From: Stercorarius parasiticus
Lineage: Eukaryota; Chordata; Aves; Charadriiformes; Stercorariidae
DNA length: 64,000 nucleotides
Direction of reading: 5' to 3'
Assembly: GCA_013396915.1 (NCBI GenBank)
Contig: VWZL01000187.1
Coordinates: 62,261 to 126,260 of the forward strand
The notes beneath the pieces are model-generated. The model saw only the letters and a program-made list of their open reading frames with translations, was not told the DNA's origin and searched no databases. The translations under genes and the position numbers were made by a program. Shown piece after piece: positions 35,001-48,700 of this stretch (the stretch's first letter is position 1; every line of letters begins with the position of its first letter).

Positions 35001-38000
35001 AGGCTGCTTCAAAGCTCCGAGAGACTGCTTTACTCCCAGAAGGATGCCCAGTGTGCCACAGCCTGTGTGAAGTGCCTGGCAGGACTTACTGCTCATATGA
35101 GGTACAGGATTGCCTGTTGGTTGGCCCTGGAATGTACTAGGTGCCCTCACTCAGAGACTGGGGGGCTTAATACTGGTGACAGTGGGAAGCTGTCATAGGG
35201 GTGGATGGGATTTTGGACAGCTGAGAAAGTATGGAGGGCTGCAGGATGGTGGTCTTTCCTCCAGGATGGGGTGGCCTGATCATTCTTGCCCTGGGACATA
35301 GATGATTTTTCTACTGGTGGTATTGTCTTGTGCTCCACTCAAATGGGACTTTCTCACTGATCTGGCTGTGGTGGCCAAGTATTTGCAGGCTGCTGCAGGT
35401 CTGCCCTTCTCTGGAGGTGTCCAGGACAGGCTGCCACTCACTGGCCACAGCAACCTTCAAGAATCATCTCCCTCTCAAAGCAGGCAAACTTGCAGGCCAC
35501 GTGGAAGCTTGGTACCCAACACTATTCCCAGCTTGGTGGAGTTTCATTAAGGCTAAGCTGTAATGAGAGTGGCTGGCCCTGGCTAGCTGCTTGTCCCCAC
35601 CACCCTTGCCTCTGCCAGGCACTTGGGCAGGAAGCACAGGGCAGTTAGACATAGCAGTCACGGGCAGGGTAAAGCTAGGGTGAACTAAGTATGAATCCCC
35701 CTGTGCACCAATTTGGTCCCTGACACTTGTTCAGTGATGGGAATAGAATTGTAAATATCCTTAAAGCCTGTGACGTGTCCCCGTCTCCACCACAAGAGGA
35801 AGGCTTGCTTCCAGCATGCTCCCCTGCCTGGTTTGTGGCCTGTGTCATCCCATGTCCCTTTCTTTCGGTTGGATTGATCAGATTTCAAAGCATTTCACAC
35901 CTGACTTGATTGAATTTCATCTGACTGATGTCAAGTCCTGTCTTCACCAGGTCTTTAAGGTCATCTGATGAATCTACTTTCTGGCATTCCTCTGGTCTTG
36001 TTTTCTTTAACATTATCTGCAATATTTCTAAGGCAGTGCAGCATGTCTTCTAGCCCACATTATGCAAGCATTGAATAATACCAAAGCTAGGACCATTTTC
36101 CTGCTGTTCCTTTGCGTATATGTCCTTCTAGTTTGACCATAAGCCATGAATAGCTTTTGCCACCAGATGAAGGTGCTATTTTTGCACTGATTTTACATCC
36201 ATCTTTCATCTAGATGTTATTTCACTTCTGACAAGAAGTCTGACTGGTATAACACAAAGTCCTCTATGGAGGTCAAAATTATCACATCTGCTGCTGCTCT
36301 TTATCTGCCAAATCTTTGAGAGAGGAAATTTAAATGGTTTGGTATAAAATAGTTCTTAAGAAATACCACTTGTCCACTTCTCAGCCCCCGTATTAACGCC
36401 TTGGTGCCTCTGAATAAATCCTTTGTGCATGTTGATTTTCCAGGCATTGAATTATGGATCTATAACTTGACTTCAAGCCTTTTAAACAGGATGCTGTGTT
36501 CATTCTGTGCCATTTCCTTGGTTCCACTCCAGCCCTTCAGCAGTTCTTGGAGAGCGTGGCTTGGGAACTGGAGGCAGCTCCTCCTCTGATAATGAGTGTT
36601 GCTGTAGCTCATACACATTTCACCTAGCTGAAAGTTCATGAACCTCTTATTTCGTAATCCTGGCCCATTTCCCGACCCCTTTTCTGTTCATCGTCATGGC
36701 TAAATGCCGGGGCAAGAGTTTGGCTTGTAGGTGCCTAAGAGAGACACTGCGAAGTCTCAGCTAGTTATCTTTTTATCTTGGTGGTTTGTGGAGGGTAATT
36801 GATCCCTTCAGTGAGTTATTCACCACTAGATTCAACTTTATGGAAAAGCTAAATGCAAGAAAGGCAGCAGAGTCATCAGTTTCTTACATTTGCTTTCCTC
36901 AAAAGAACAACAGTGATGGTCTCACCCGCACCTTGGTCCTTCCTTTTGACCCTCCTACAGTTGCTTCTCGTGTCCATCGCTAGCTTTTCGGCACAGAAGC
37001 TACCTTCTCACTGGTAAGCAATCATTGGCAAGGGAAACACTGGAAGAGAGCTAGCCATTTCAGTCTAAGGCCACTGGCAAACTTTGAGCTTTGCTAATTC
37101 TCAGATCTTTCCTCTCCTCTTCTCTTTTCCTCTCCCCTCCCTTTTATAAAAAGCTGCTTGCAAGAAATTGTTCCTGCAGCACTGGGATTTCAGCCTGGAC
37201 ATTAGGAAAAAAAAATCTCCCCCAAGAGGAGAAGCAGCCCTGGGACAGGTCCTGAGAGTGGTCGTGGCTTGCCACCCTTGGGGCTTTCTGAGTGTTGGTT
37301 AGACAAAGCTGTCTGACCTGCATACGTGTTGCTCCAAGAGGGAGGTTGGACCAGAGAATGTGGAAGGCTCTTCCAGACAATGCTGCCATGGGTCTGTAAG
37401 AGAAAATATTCAATACATACCAAAGGTGGGTTATTCTCCTGCATTAGGGGCACTTCTGCATTGCACTTGGACGCAACAGTCCTTTCTTTTTCTTTGACCA
37501 GGTGTTAGTGTCCTGCAAAGTGGCCCCATATGACTCATATGTACAATGGAAACACAGCGCATGCAGGAGAGCCGACCTTGCATTCCTCCCTCAGGCCTGC
37601 CACTGCATTTGAAACAGCCTTACTGAAATGTCTGAACTTGCAAGCTTGTTGCTGATCTTCCTGAGCACCAGAATTTGGGATTTAATAGCTAGGGCTGGGA
37701 ATGCTTGTATCCTTTTCCATGGCTAGGACTGCCCTGGGTGCCGGTGCCCGTTCCATTGTTTTGCTGTCTTTGCTGCTACAGCAGTAATTAGGATAAGGTA
37801 TAATTACAAAGTTTGCCCTGGGACATATACAAAGCCACTAAGCTGCATTGTGAAGCTGTCTGTGTTTTCTGCTCCTTTTCATTCTGTGACAAATGCCTGA
37901 CCTCTGGTTTAAAGTGAGAAGCTAGTGGTGATGTAGATATGAGCTGGCATCGAGTTCCTTGCTCCCTCCTTCATCCGCCAGACCTTGCCATTCATCTGGC

Positions 38001-40450
38001 CTCTCCAAAGTAACCTGTGGGTACTCTAGGTGTCAAATACTCTTGGCAGTTGTAGAGGCAAACAAATTATTGTAGCTTAGGTGCCTGGCGGAGAAACAAA
38101 GGCCAAAGAATCAGGAGGTGTGTCCTGGAGGCCAGCATAAGATGGAAGAAAAGGCGCTCCCATCTTTTGGAGACACCCAGGATCATCCAGGCAGCACCAG
38201 TGAGACCTTATCTCTTGCTGCCTGGCACAGAGGACCCGCTGGACATGTTTTGGAGGATGGGGAGAAGGTATCACATACAGATGGCTCAGCCTGGCTCTTC
38301 TAGCCTTTCACACCAGTGCCTGCCTTTGGAGGATGGAGCAAGGGGCTTGCTCCCAAGGCACACCCCAAATCTGGCGGCAAAGAAGACCCAGTTTTTCCAG
38401 GAAGTTCACTGCAGGCCTTGGAAAGTAGTGGCAGTTTACAGCTTGGTCCCTGAATAAACTCGGGCATGTCTTTGCTAACTATCACTGATATTCTTCCCTC
38501 GGCCCTCTGATTCACCCAGACCTACCTTGTTTTTGCATGCCAGCAATGCCTCAGGACCTGGGCAGTTATCAGAAGACAATGAATCACCTCAAACATCCGC
38601 TAACTCATTCTGTAGGAGCTCGTCTTACTCACAGCACAAATTCCAGCTCTCAGCTGCTCTGAAAATTTTCTACCTACAAAATATGCATCCACTCCCGGAT
38701 GCATTTTGACCCATCTCAATGAGGGACACAGCTAGAAGACAAGGTCAGCAGCTGTAAAACCTCACACAGGAACCAAGTCTTTTCGTTCTATTCAGGAAGA
38801 GACCGGTACCTGTCCCTGATTCTTGTTTTTAGAGAAGGTGTGCTTTTTTATGGCAGAGGTTCCCTTTTGGTTCTGAGTTTTTCTGACATTACACCAGACA
38901 GAGTTTCACTTGGTAACTGGTGCTTCCAGCTCAACAATGTGCCAGCAGGCTTGTCTTTGCAGGGCTGACCTTTCAGAGAGATGTTCAACTTGATGTCAGC
39001 TACAGCTGCAAAGCCAAACAGAATCTAGTTCTAATCCTGCTTTTTTTTTTTCTACCTTGGCTGGAGTTGCTCCTAGACTGCTCCATAAATCTTTGATAAA
39101 ATACCAAGGGGGATGGGGCTTGTCTGGTGCTGCTCTTAGGAGGTCAAACCTTATCTTAGCAAAAACAGCCCCTGGGAAAGGGGATAGCACAGAAATATAT
39201 GGTGTATCTTCCCACCCCTCTGTGGTTTTTTTTCTGCACTACTCCAAGAGTCAGTTGGTACCAACACCAAGGTCCTGTGCCTGTTGCACATTACAGCCTG
39301 GCACAGTACCTTGGCATTTCAGCATTCCTGGCAGTGATCAGACCAGTGTCTCCTGTCCCTGTGCTGTTTCAGTGGTGGTGGGACTCGCACCATGCCCTGC
39401 ATGAGCCTTCTCGATAGGTGATACCCACCCTGGGACAGACGGTATTGCACTCTGCTTATAAACCAGTCTTCTCATCAGTGTTATTCTGATGTGCAGTGCC
39501 TTGTCTCATCCCTGCATGCTGTTTGTTGTCAGCTCTTACTTTGTTTAGGCTGTGAATACACTCCACAGGGGAGCACCAACAGCCTGATGCAGTGCCTGAG
39601 AGAAAGAAAGAAAGATGAGACGTGTGAGGGACAGTACAAGAAAGGTTGATAAATCCATGTATGCTGAAGAGGGCATGAGTGTCCGCTGCCTTTCCAACAC
39701 AGGAACTAGGATCTAGAAAGTGTTGAATAAAGTTAGCAAGTGACAGGTTCAAACTAAGCAATAAGAGATGGTTCTTCCCCCAGGCCAGCGCACAGCTGCA
39801 GAATTACTTGCTGCAGGATGCTGCAGAGGGGCTCCCACAATTTCTAGGCGCTCCAGGGGAAACTGGAGTTATTCATGGAAGTCTGAAAATGTTGAGTCCA
39901 AAGACACTTTGTCCCAAGAAACCCTGCAAGCTTGCTGGAGACCAGGAGACGTCTAGATGCCTGTGCTTTTTGGACACTGCTGGAGACATGATTATGACCT
40001 TCATGGACCTTGAGTGTTCTTAGGTAGGAACATTATTGTGGGCCCTGGAAGAGGTGCAACAGTATTATCAGGTGGTTGTGCTCCAAGAAATGGAAAGATT
40101 TGGTCATCTTGGGTTTGTGGCATAAATCTTTAGGAGTCCTGCATGGGTTTCAAGGGGGGGATCTGGTCAGCATGACTGTACCTTCTTGTACATGTATGTT
40201 TCTTTGTACTGAGTCCTTATCGATCACACCCTCTGTGCCAGGAAGCTTGTAAGGTGTTACAGACCTCAGGTCCCAAGAGGCTTTTTGGAGGTGCATCCTC
40301 CAGCCAAACTGGATTACAACATTCAACTGGTTCACTCTGTCACCTCATTTGGGGTGCTGTCCTCCCACTTAGTGGCTGTCCAGCAGCATTGTCTCAGCAC
40401 AACTTGTTCCATGGCATAAGTGTACCCTCCTGTGAGGGGTTAGAGCTTCA
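29051..40450. other. Intergenic region between CLDN23 and PRAG1, left part
   Basis: No gene recognised. The frames present are short and lack domain patterns or consistent splice partners. A pyrimidine-rich tract lies near 37.11–37.15 kb and a short GAAA run near 39.60 kb. The AT-rich text at about 35.9–36.7 kb might be an old interspersed repeat, but I could not tie it to a family. The spacer may hold regulatory DNA for either flanking gene. Confidence 0.55.
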
Positions 40451-42790
40451 CAGAATCACAGAATGGTTGAGGTTGGAAAGGACCTCTTGAGGTCATCTAG
40501 TCTGATTCCCCCGGTCAAGCATGGCCACATAAAACAGGCTGCCCAGGGCCATGGCAGTTGGATTTGGAATACCTCCAAAGATGGAGACTCCACAGTCTCT
40601 CTGGGCAACTGTGCCAGTACTCAGTCACCTTCACAGCAAACCTGTCTTCCAGACGGTCAGTCTCCATCATGTATCAGAGTTTCTCCAAGGATGGAGACTG
40701 CGCAGCTTCTCTGGGCAACCTGTGCCAGTGCTCAGTCACTCTCACATTAAAAAAGTGTTTCCTGATGTTCAGACGAAACCTCCTGTGTTTCAGTTTGTGC
40801 TCATTGCCTCTGGTCCTGGCACTGGGCACCATTGAAAAGAGCTTGGCTCCACCTTCTTTACACCCTCCCTTCAGGTATTTGTATACATAACTATGATCCC
40901 CCCATCTCCAGGCTGAACAATCTCGCTTTTGCATCCTTTCCTCATAGGAGAGATGTTCCAGTCCCTTCACCTTCTTCATGGCCCTTTGTGGCACTCTCTC
41001 CACTATGTCCATGTCTCTCTTGTACTGGGGAGAGAGAACTGGACACAATACTTCAGGTGTGGCCTCGCCAGTGCTTACCAGAGGGCAGGATCAGCTCCCT
41101 CCACTTGCTGGCTGCACTCCTCCTAATACAGCCCAGGATACTGTAAGCCTTTTCTGCCTTTTCTGTTTCTCCTCAGGTGCATAAATTTCCACTTCTCTTT
41201 GTTGAACTTTATGAAGTCATTGAACTTCATTTGCTGTCAGGCCACTTCCCCAGACTGTGCAGGTCCCTCTGGATGGCAGCACAACTCTCTGGCATATCAG
41301 CCACTCCTCCCAGTTTTGTGTCATCAGCAAACTTGCTGAGGGCACAGTCTGCCCCATCATCTGTATTATTAATGAAGATATTGAACAGGATGGGACCCAA
41401 GGGACCACTGGGGTACACCAATAGCAACTAGACTTCAACTAGACTTCCTGCCACTGATTGCCACCTTCCAGGCAAGGCCATTCAGCCAGTTTTCAATACA
41501 CCTCACACTCTGGTGTTAGGAAAGCTAAAGCCCAACTGGAATTGAATCTGGACAGGGATGCTCAGACAATGTTTCTGTATTCCCCCCAGGTTACCCATCC
41601 TTGCTTCCACCCTCTGTATGCTTCCTTTCTGTGTCTGAGTTTGGCCAGGAGTTCCTCGTTCATCCACGCAGGCCTCCTGGCATTTTTGCCTGGTTATGTA
41701 TTTATTGGGATGGAGATCTCTTGATCTTGGAGGAGGTGACCCTTGAATATGAAGCAGCTTTTTTGCCTTCCCTCCCCCACCCCCCTTCCTTTCAGGGCCT
41801 TATCCCATGGGACTCTTGCAAGCAGATCATGAAAGAGGCTGAAGTCTGCTCTCCTGAAGTCCAGGGTTGTGAGCTTGCTTCTCACCCTCCTCCCTCCCCT
41901 CAGGATCCTGAACTCCACTATCTCATGGTTACTGAAGCAAAGGCTGCTTTTCATCTTCACATCCACAAGAAGCTCCTCCTTGTTGATGAGCATGAGGTCC
42001 AGCAGAGTACCTTTCCTTGTTGGCTCCTCTGTCACTTGGTAGAGGGATTTATGATCAATGCACTCAGGAAATCTCCTGGATTGCTCATGTCCTGCTGTAT
42101 TGTCCCTCCAGCATATATCAGGATGGTTGAAGCCCACCATGAGGACACCAGGGCCTGTGAACATGAAGCTGCTCCTTTCTGTAGGGGCCTCACCCACTTG
42201 TTCTTCCTGGTCAAGTGGCCTATAGCAGACACCCACTATAATAACATAACCTTCACCTGTTCTCCCTTTAGTCCTGGTCCATAAGCTCTTAGCTGGTTCC
42301 TTATCCATCCCCAGGCAGAGCTCCACACACTCCAACTGCTCTCTCACGTGAAGGGCAACTCCTCATCTTCCCATCTTGCCCTTCCTAAAGAGCCTGTATC
42401 CCTCTGTTGCAAAGCTTCAGCTCTCCAGTCATGGGAGTCATCCTACCACAAGATGACCGCCCTTCAACTGCACGCAGATCTCTAGTTCCTCATGTTTATT
42501 CCCCATACTGCATCCATTAGTGTACAGACATGTTAGGGAGGTTCCCCAGCATGTTGAGCTCCTGGAGACGGTTTGGGGGATTTCTCCACAATGGTGCCTT
42601 GTAGGCAATTCCTTGCTTACACACAAGTGCTGGCAGTGACCCCACTTGAGGGCCATTTTGTTGATTTTGTGATCCCTTCCTGGCACACCACCCTTTGCTC
42701 AGCCATCCTCTCTGTTGCTCCCTCACAGAACTGCTGGCTACTTTCTCTGTCCCCTGCCGTTCCTGGTTCAGAAGGTGGCTTTGAAACGTA
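40451..42790 (-). mobile_element. CR1: CR1 LINE, rearranged and inactive
   Basis: Non-LTR retrotransposon of the CR1 family on the minus strand. Its 3' end is at 40451–40464, with the ATTCTGTGATTCT-type terminus seen in reverse. On the minus strand 40674–41048 gives the C-terminal ORF2 part (LEHLSYEERMQKRDCSAW, VYKYLKGGCKEGGAKLF), 41227–41427 gives the reverse-transcriptase palm with FADDTKLGG, and 41694–42347 gives the endonuclease (FNHPDICWRDN, LLDLMLINKEE). Roughly 700 nt encoding the N-terminal part of the reverse transcriptase is missing, and a short inverted piece sits at the junction. The endonuclease SDH motif reads SNH. Frameshifts and stops occur throughout. Sequence at 42480–42790 looks like the CR1 5' region, so the copy was nearly full length on insertion. 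Confidence 0.92.
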
Positions 42791-45700
42791 AGGGGTGTGA
42801 GCACACTGAAACTCTGACGTTTCCTCACAGACATGCCTGTCCTCACGGGTGTGTCAGCTGGCACTAAGCATGCCCATTAGCTAATTGAGTTTTGCTGTTT
42901 TCTTAAATTGTGTAGATGTAATTTGCATTCAGTTGCCTCCATTCTCCTGTGAGGTACTGCTGACTGCAGCCTTTTAGGAGCAACAGATCTCCAGCAAGCA
43001 GATGGGTCACTGTCTTGCATCTTCCTGCAACTGAGAGAGCACAAACTGGGCATAAGAAGCTTCATCCTCCAGACACCTTGCTGATATGTTTCCAGAGGTG
43101 GCACAGTCCTGCTGGAGGCTGAGTGGCTGATGACTGCATTTAAACAGCCCTGCTGCAGGTCGGATGGTACCTCTGTTCCCTCTCTGGGCTAACTCCAGTA
43201 AAAGGTTGATACGCGTGCCTTTTTCTCTTCCCAGTTGACTTGGAGAGTTCTCATTTCGAAAATGTCCTAGGAGGTATGTCTGATGAATCTCTTACAAATA
43301 CAGCTCAGCTCTGAAATCCACTTATTTTCCCCCAGATAAGCCCCCCTTTGGGAATTCTCAGTCTAGGTGCAGCCCAGGGTGGGGTGTTCGCTGCACTTGT
43401 TGCTCCCTGACAGCCAGGCCAAGTGCTTCAGCTGCTCTTCTCTGATTAAGCGCAGATGCTCAGGATGTGTCAGCACAGGCACTAGTTCTGCTAAGTGGAG
43501 ATGTTTCTTCAGGGAAACTTGGTCATGAATGTAGCCCTGGGAAGGGGAATGGTCTCTTTTGGAGTGAGAAGTGACCCCGAGGTTGATCCCTCTCCATGGG
43601 TAGCTCCAGACTCTGAATGACCTTCAAAAATTGCACCACCTTCATGTAAACCTAGGGCTCAGGTGGTTGTGTTCCCTTCAACCCAGTGCAAGTCTATGCA
43701 CTTTGGGGTTCTCTCAGGCTTGTCTCTGCAGGGCAGTAGAGGTCAGCTGCCCTGAACTCCCCCAGACATCCCCTCTGCAGGCACTGGGGCTGCCTTGCCT
43801 TGATATTGAAAGAGCCCTTTCTTCCAAAGCGTGAGGGCTGCTTCCCTGTCCTCCATGGCCTCCCTGCCTGTCCACTTCCCATCCCGTGTGGGCCTGTGTG
43901 CCCACAGCTGTGCTTCCCAGACCTTGGGTTTGTCTCTCGCCCTTTTCTCCCCCTCACTTGAGTCAGGCCACGCTGGTTTGGGGCCAGGTCTTGGACCTTG
44001 TTCCCCACGAGCCCTGCATGCTGGCACTGCCCATGGAGGGGCATGGAGAGTGGATATCATTGTGATTTGCTTTTAAATTTTCAAGAAAGGCATTCCTGCC
44101 TTTCCAAGTCCTCTTTGTGGTGGCTCAGGAGGCAAATTACTTTGGCACATTGCTCAATTCAATGGCACATTGCTACCAACTCAAACCTACTCTACCCTCT
44201 TCTCAGAGGCTTCACCCTCCCTTTCATGATGGCACAGGATATGCAGGGTTGCAGCCTGCAGCTTCTCAACATCCTTCCAGCAGCTGTGGGCTAACATATA
44301 CTACTGGGGCCAGTTTGGCAGGTAAATAGGAATGGATGGTCTGGGAAGGAGCTGTGACAGCTGCTCAGTACTGACACAGATCCCCACTGGTCAGGACAAG
44401 GTGCTTTTGGTTGATGTTCTGCCCATGGTGTGGTAGCAGAGACTACAAGATCACCAGGCCTGCCAGCTGCCCTGTGGCAGGATGCCTGAAGATGCAGAGC
44501 TCAGCTTCTTGCTTTGGCCTTCGATGTTCCCAAGCTGTGTTTGAAGGTCTCCAGGGACAGAGCATTTCCCTGCATGAAGACAGTACTGTGCTGCTTGCAG
44601 GTCTGGAGAGGCCCAGGGAGATGAGGAACAGCGTGTGACATTGAAAAGCAGCAAAGGTGAGGGATATTTGCTGGCTGAGCTTGTGGAGCCTCTCTTGGGA
44701 AGCACCCTCCTCTGCCTCTGCTGTTTCCTCCTGTTCATCTCCCAGCCCCACTTTCTGGGGCACTGGTTTGATTTCCTTTTGGTTTACTGGCTGTAGAGGA
44801 GTCCTTGGGTGCTATCAGCATATCTTTCTGTTTGGGCTAACCCAAGTGTTTTGCCTTATTTTCATACTTTTCCTATCAACACATGTACCCCGGGGCATGG
44901 AGAACTCTCCTCTGCTTTCCAGCCCTGGAAATCACAGCAGGGGGCAGACTATGGGTCCTAGGGCTTATTAGCATGCAATATGACCAAAAGTGGTCAGGGA
45001 AATCTCTCCCCCACAGGAGTCTGTGGAGAGGAGGTCCAGGTCGCAGCACTCGGTAGGTATCCTATAGGTACACGCAGCTCTGGTCCTCCCAGGCTCACCC
45101 ATATGGTCCAGCTGGACCAACCCCCAGCAGGGAGGCATGGCAGGAGCTGGCACGCTCCTCTGCTGGCGCTCAGTCTTTGAGGGAACTGTTTGGAGGCTTC
45201 CTGCCTTCTCTGAGTCATGTCAAAATCAGTCCCAAATATTCTCTTTGAAGCTCTTCATGCAGCGTTGAAGCAATCTTGCCTTCAAAGCAGTTGCTGGAGA
45301 CAAGCAAGCTGCTTAAAAGACGCTTGAGCGCTCTCACATCGTGTTCAGGCTGTATTAAAATTTTACCGTGCTGTTCCACACCTCAGATGAATCACAGTCG
45401 CTCCGGAAAAGCATTGGGGGCTGGGGGAGGAAAAGGGGGAATGTGTGCAAGGAAGGGGCTTTTGAAAGAGATTATTAATGCACAGAGATGTTTTGGTGTT
45501 TGAGAGAGGCCCTGAATGGCAGCTCCGTGCTTTTTTCTCTGTGCTCATTAACGGTGAAGGGTGTAGCTGCTAAAGAGCGGAGCAGAGCGAGGGGAGGACA
45601 CGGCTGCCGCTCAGGTGGGGATGAGCCGGGGAGAGGACGTGGGAACTGAGGCAGGTGGGTGCTGGCTGTCTCCCTGAGAGGCAGTTTCAGGTTACGAGTT

Positions 45701-48700
45701 CAATGCCTACCTCCCTTTTGGAGGTTGCAATACAGCAAGTCGTTTCTTGATGTGCAAACAATTAAAAAGAGGGTGTGGGGCAGGGGGAAGATGGAGAAAG
45801 CAAACACCTCCTCCGGGATCTGGCTGCCTCTGCAGCTGCTCACCTAAGGCACCGCTTGCAGAGGGAGTTTCACACAGGAAAAATTGTGCTCAGGGCATCA
45901 GGTTACTTGCAGGATGGAGTTTGGAAGCTGAGATCTGCCTTCAGCCTTGGGGTATAAAGGGTATTCATGCCTCTTTTGCCTGGGCATAGAGTGGGTCTCT
46001 TGGGTCGTATCAGGGGTTACAGTTGTCCTGTTGCTGATCCTCAGGCTTGCCCTCTAATACTGGAGAGAGGGCTATGGGGGGAGGCAAGGGGGCAGGAGTA
46101 CCTTTCTTCCCCTCCTAGCAGCATCCCTGGGCGTGAGGAGCACCATTCCTGCAGTGTCTACCTGCACCGGGGGAGAGGCCAGCTCCCTGAGGGCTCCATT
46201 TTCTCCAGGTTTGTCACTGTCCTCTGAGTTCTGCAGACTCCCGTTATGTCCCTCAGCCTTGTTTTCCGGAGAAGGAGTTATTTGTCCCCCCCTAGGCAAG
46301 GAAATGCATGACTTTACCTCTGTCTTTTGCTTGAAAGTTCCTTGCCTCCTTGCATCACCCTAGCCTTGTTGCAGATAGGCCACCCGAAGCCACTGCCCCC
46401 CCTGCAGGTTTGCCTGGTGAGGCCTCCTGGACCGGGTGCAGAGGCCAGAAGAGAAGGCAGACATTGGCTGGCAGGGTGGGAAGCCTCCTCCTGACAGCTG
46501 TCTGGAGCCTGAGGTGCCGGCAAGGACCAAGCTGCTGGGCTGGCGCATGCTCCTGTCCCAGCCCTTGGGAGTTTTCGGCACACAGGGCTGATGGCACTGA
46601 ACATGTGTGCCAGGGGCTGGTGCAGGGGCTGCCTTCGCCAGACAGATCCAGCACATGGCAGCTGGATGAGGGATGGGAGAAAGCCTGCTGTTGCTCCTGA
46701 CAGGGGAGGATGCTTTTGTATTTCTGCTCGCTGCCTATTCGCTCCAGAGCCAGCAAGCAGGGAGGGCAACCTCCATTTTTTTTTCATGCTAATTTTCCTT
46801 TCTTCTTCGCCTGCCTCAGTGAGCCAAGCACCAAACCGAGGGCTGTATATATCCTCCGGGAGTAAAATGCCCCCCAAACCAAGCCCTTATCTCTTTCTAC
46901 TGAAGTTGAAATGTGCCGTTTCTCCTAACTAAAAGGCGGGGAAAGGTGCACGCAGGCCCTGTCTGCCCTGCTGCCACTCCCTCTGTCCTGGTTGATTTGC
47001 CAGTGCCATGCCTCTCAGCTTGTACTGATGCCTGTCACTCTGCTGACAGCATGAGAGACAAACGCCAGTTTGCCTTGGCCAGAAAACTTGCCTTGCAAAA
47101 GAAAAAAAGCCAGCTCAGGGCTTTTCACTTAGAGAGAAAGAGAGTGAGAAGAATAGACTTGAAAGCAAATTCCCATGTTTTTTTGCTTCGGGTGAGAGCT
47201 TTTCCCACGCTCCATTGGAAGGAGTGCAAGGAGCAAATGTTTCCCAGCGCCTGTAAACACCAAACACCACTGAGGAGCAAGGAAAAAGCCAGTCTTATTG
47301 GAGCAAGGCAGAAACAGCGATGTGTTCTCCTGCGGTGCCTCATGTCTGTGTGCCTGCTTCTTCTGTAGCAATGGCTTTTCCAGACCTAGATATGTCTTCT
47401 GGGTGCGGTGGGAGCGTCAGACCCTGGGGTACTCTGACAGAAGACCAGGTGGTGTTTGCTGTCCCCTGCAAAGTTTCTTCACAGCACTGGAGGCTACTGC
47501 TTCTTCCGTCAGAGTCCCAGCAACTGGACTGGGAACAGGCTGGTTTATTGGGTTAATTTCCCAAGCTGTCATTTTGGAAGGTGCTTGACATATATTTGCA
47601 TTCAGCTGGCACTAGTCAAGGACCATTAGCTCGTTCTGCAAGACTGTTGGTTCCCCATCTGAGGAAGGCTGGGAAACCAAGTCTGGTTTGCTGTAACTCC
47701 TGTGCCAGTCGCTTTGACTGGCCCAAGCCCCATCCCTCGCCACCCTTCCCTGGTCTGATTCCTGACTCCTGTCTTCAGAGAACTGAAAAATCAATGAACA
47801 TCTTGCCTTTTGGCAGTCCTCAGCCCTGGCTTCCATCTGCTTTCCACAGAGAGCTGGCGTTTAGCAGCCAGTCTCTGACAGGGCTATGTGAAACCCATCC
47901 GTGCGTGGGAGAGCTTGCCCATGCAACTCGCACCCTGGGAACCGGTTCACCAGCTCTGCAAGCGGAGGCCTGTCTCTGGCGAGGGAGTCTCTGTGTCTCA
48001 GCACGAGGGGCTATGTGTCTATAAAGTGCCCCGAAAAGGCAGAGGAGAAATTTGAGGGCAGCTTTTGGAAATGAGGAACCAACTGAAGCTGGGGATGTCC
48101 ATCAGGCATCCATGCGGGTTTGGTTCAGCTTTTCAAGGAGACGGGTGTAGGGGGAAGTTTGGAAGCCGGTACCCATTGAGCTGTTTGGAGATGGGGGCTC
48201 TGCTTCATCCTGAGGTGTCCGGGAGCACTTGGAAGTCTGTCCCGAAGGATGCCCCAGCAGCCCAGTGAGCCCACTGCTTTTCCCAGCTGGCCAAAAAAAG
48301 AGCATTTGTGATAACAAAAGCCCTGCCCAGGGGTCCCAATTTTGAACAAAGCACTGGTGTCCCATTGCTGGTGCATCTTAGCATCTTCCCATCAATGAGA
48401 AACCCTCTCTTTTGTCCCCCCGCTCCCCTTGCCTTTGGTCTTGCTCGTAGAAAGCCGTGCTGACAAGCACCGTAGCCTGCATGCGCCCGTATCTGCTCCT
48501 GCGATCTCCCTTTGTTTGGCTGCCAGCTTTCTGCACCTGCGTGCACGCCTGCTCTCCCTCCCCGCTGTGGTTAGTCCTTCCCTCCCCCAGCCCATGGGCA
48601 GGAAAGCGGGTTTTAGCCGGGTCCAGAGGGTAAGGCAGTGCTTGGCAATGGCAAGCTTTCCCACTCCAACAGCAGCTGTGGGTGGGATGGGGGAACACAG

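Noticed and set aside
35900..36700. Possible old LINE or other interspersed repeat
   Set aside because: The text style suggests a degraded repeat, but I found no protein frame or terminal signature that identifies a family.
46314..46877. 187-residue minus-strand open frame
   Set aside because: No domain pattern or recognised similarity, overlaps other equally long frames, and lies in a GC-moderate spacer where such frames arise by chance.
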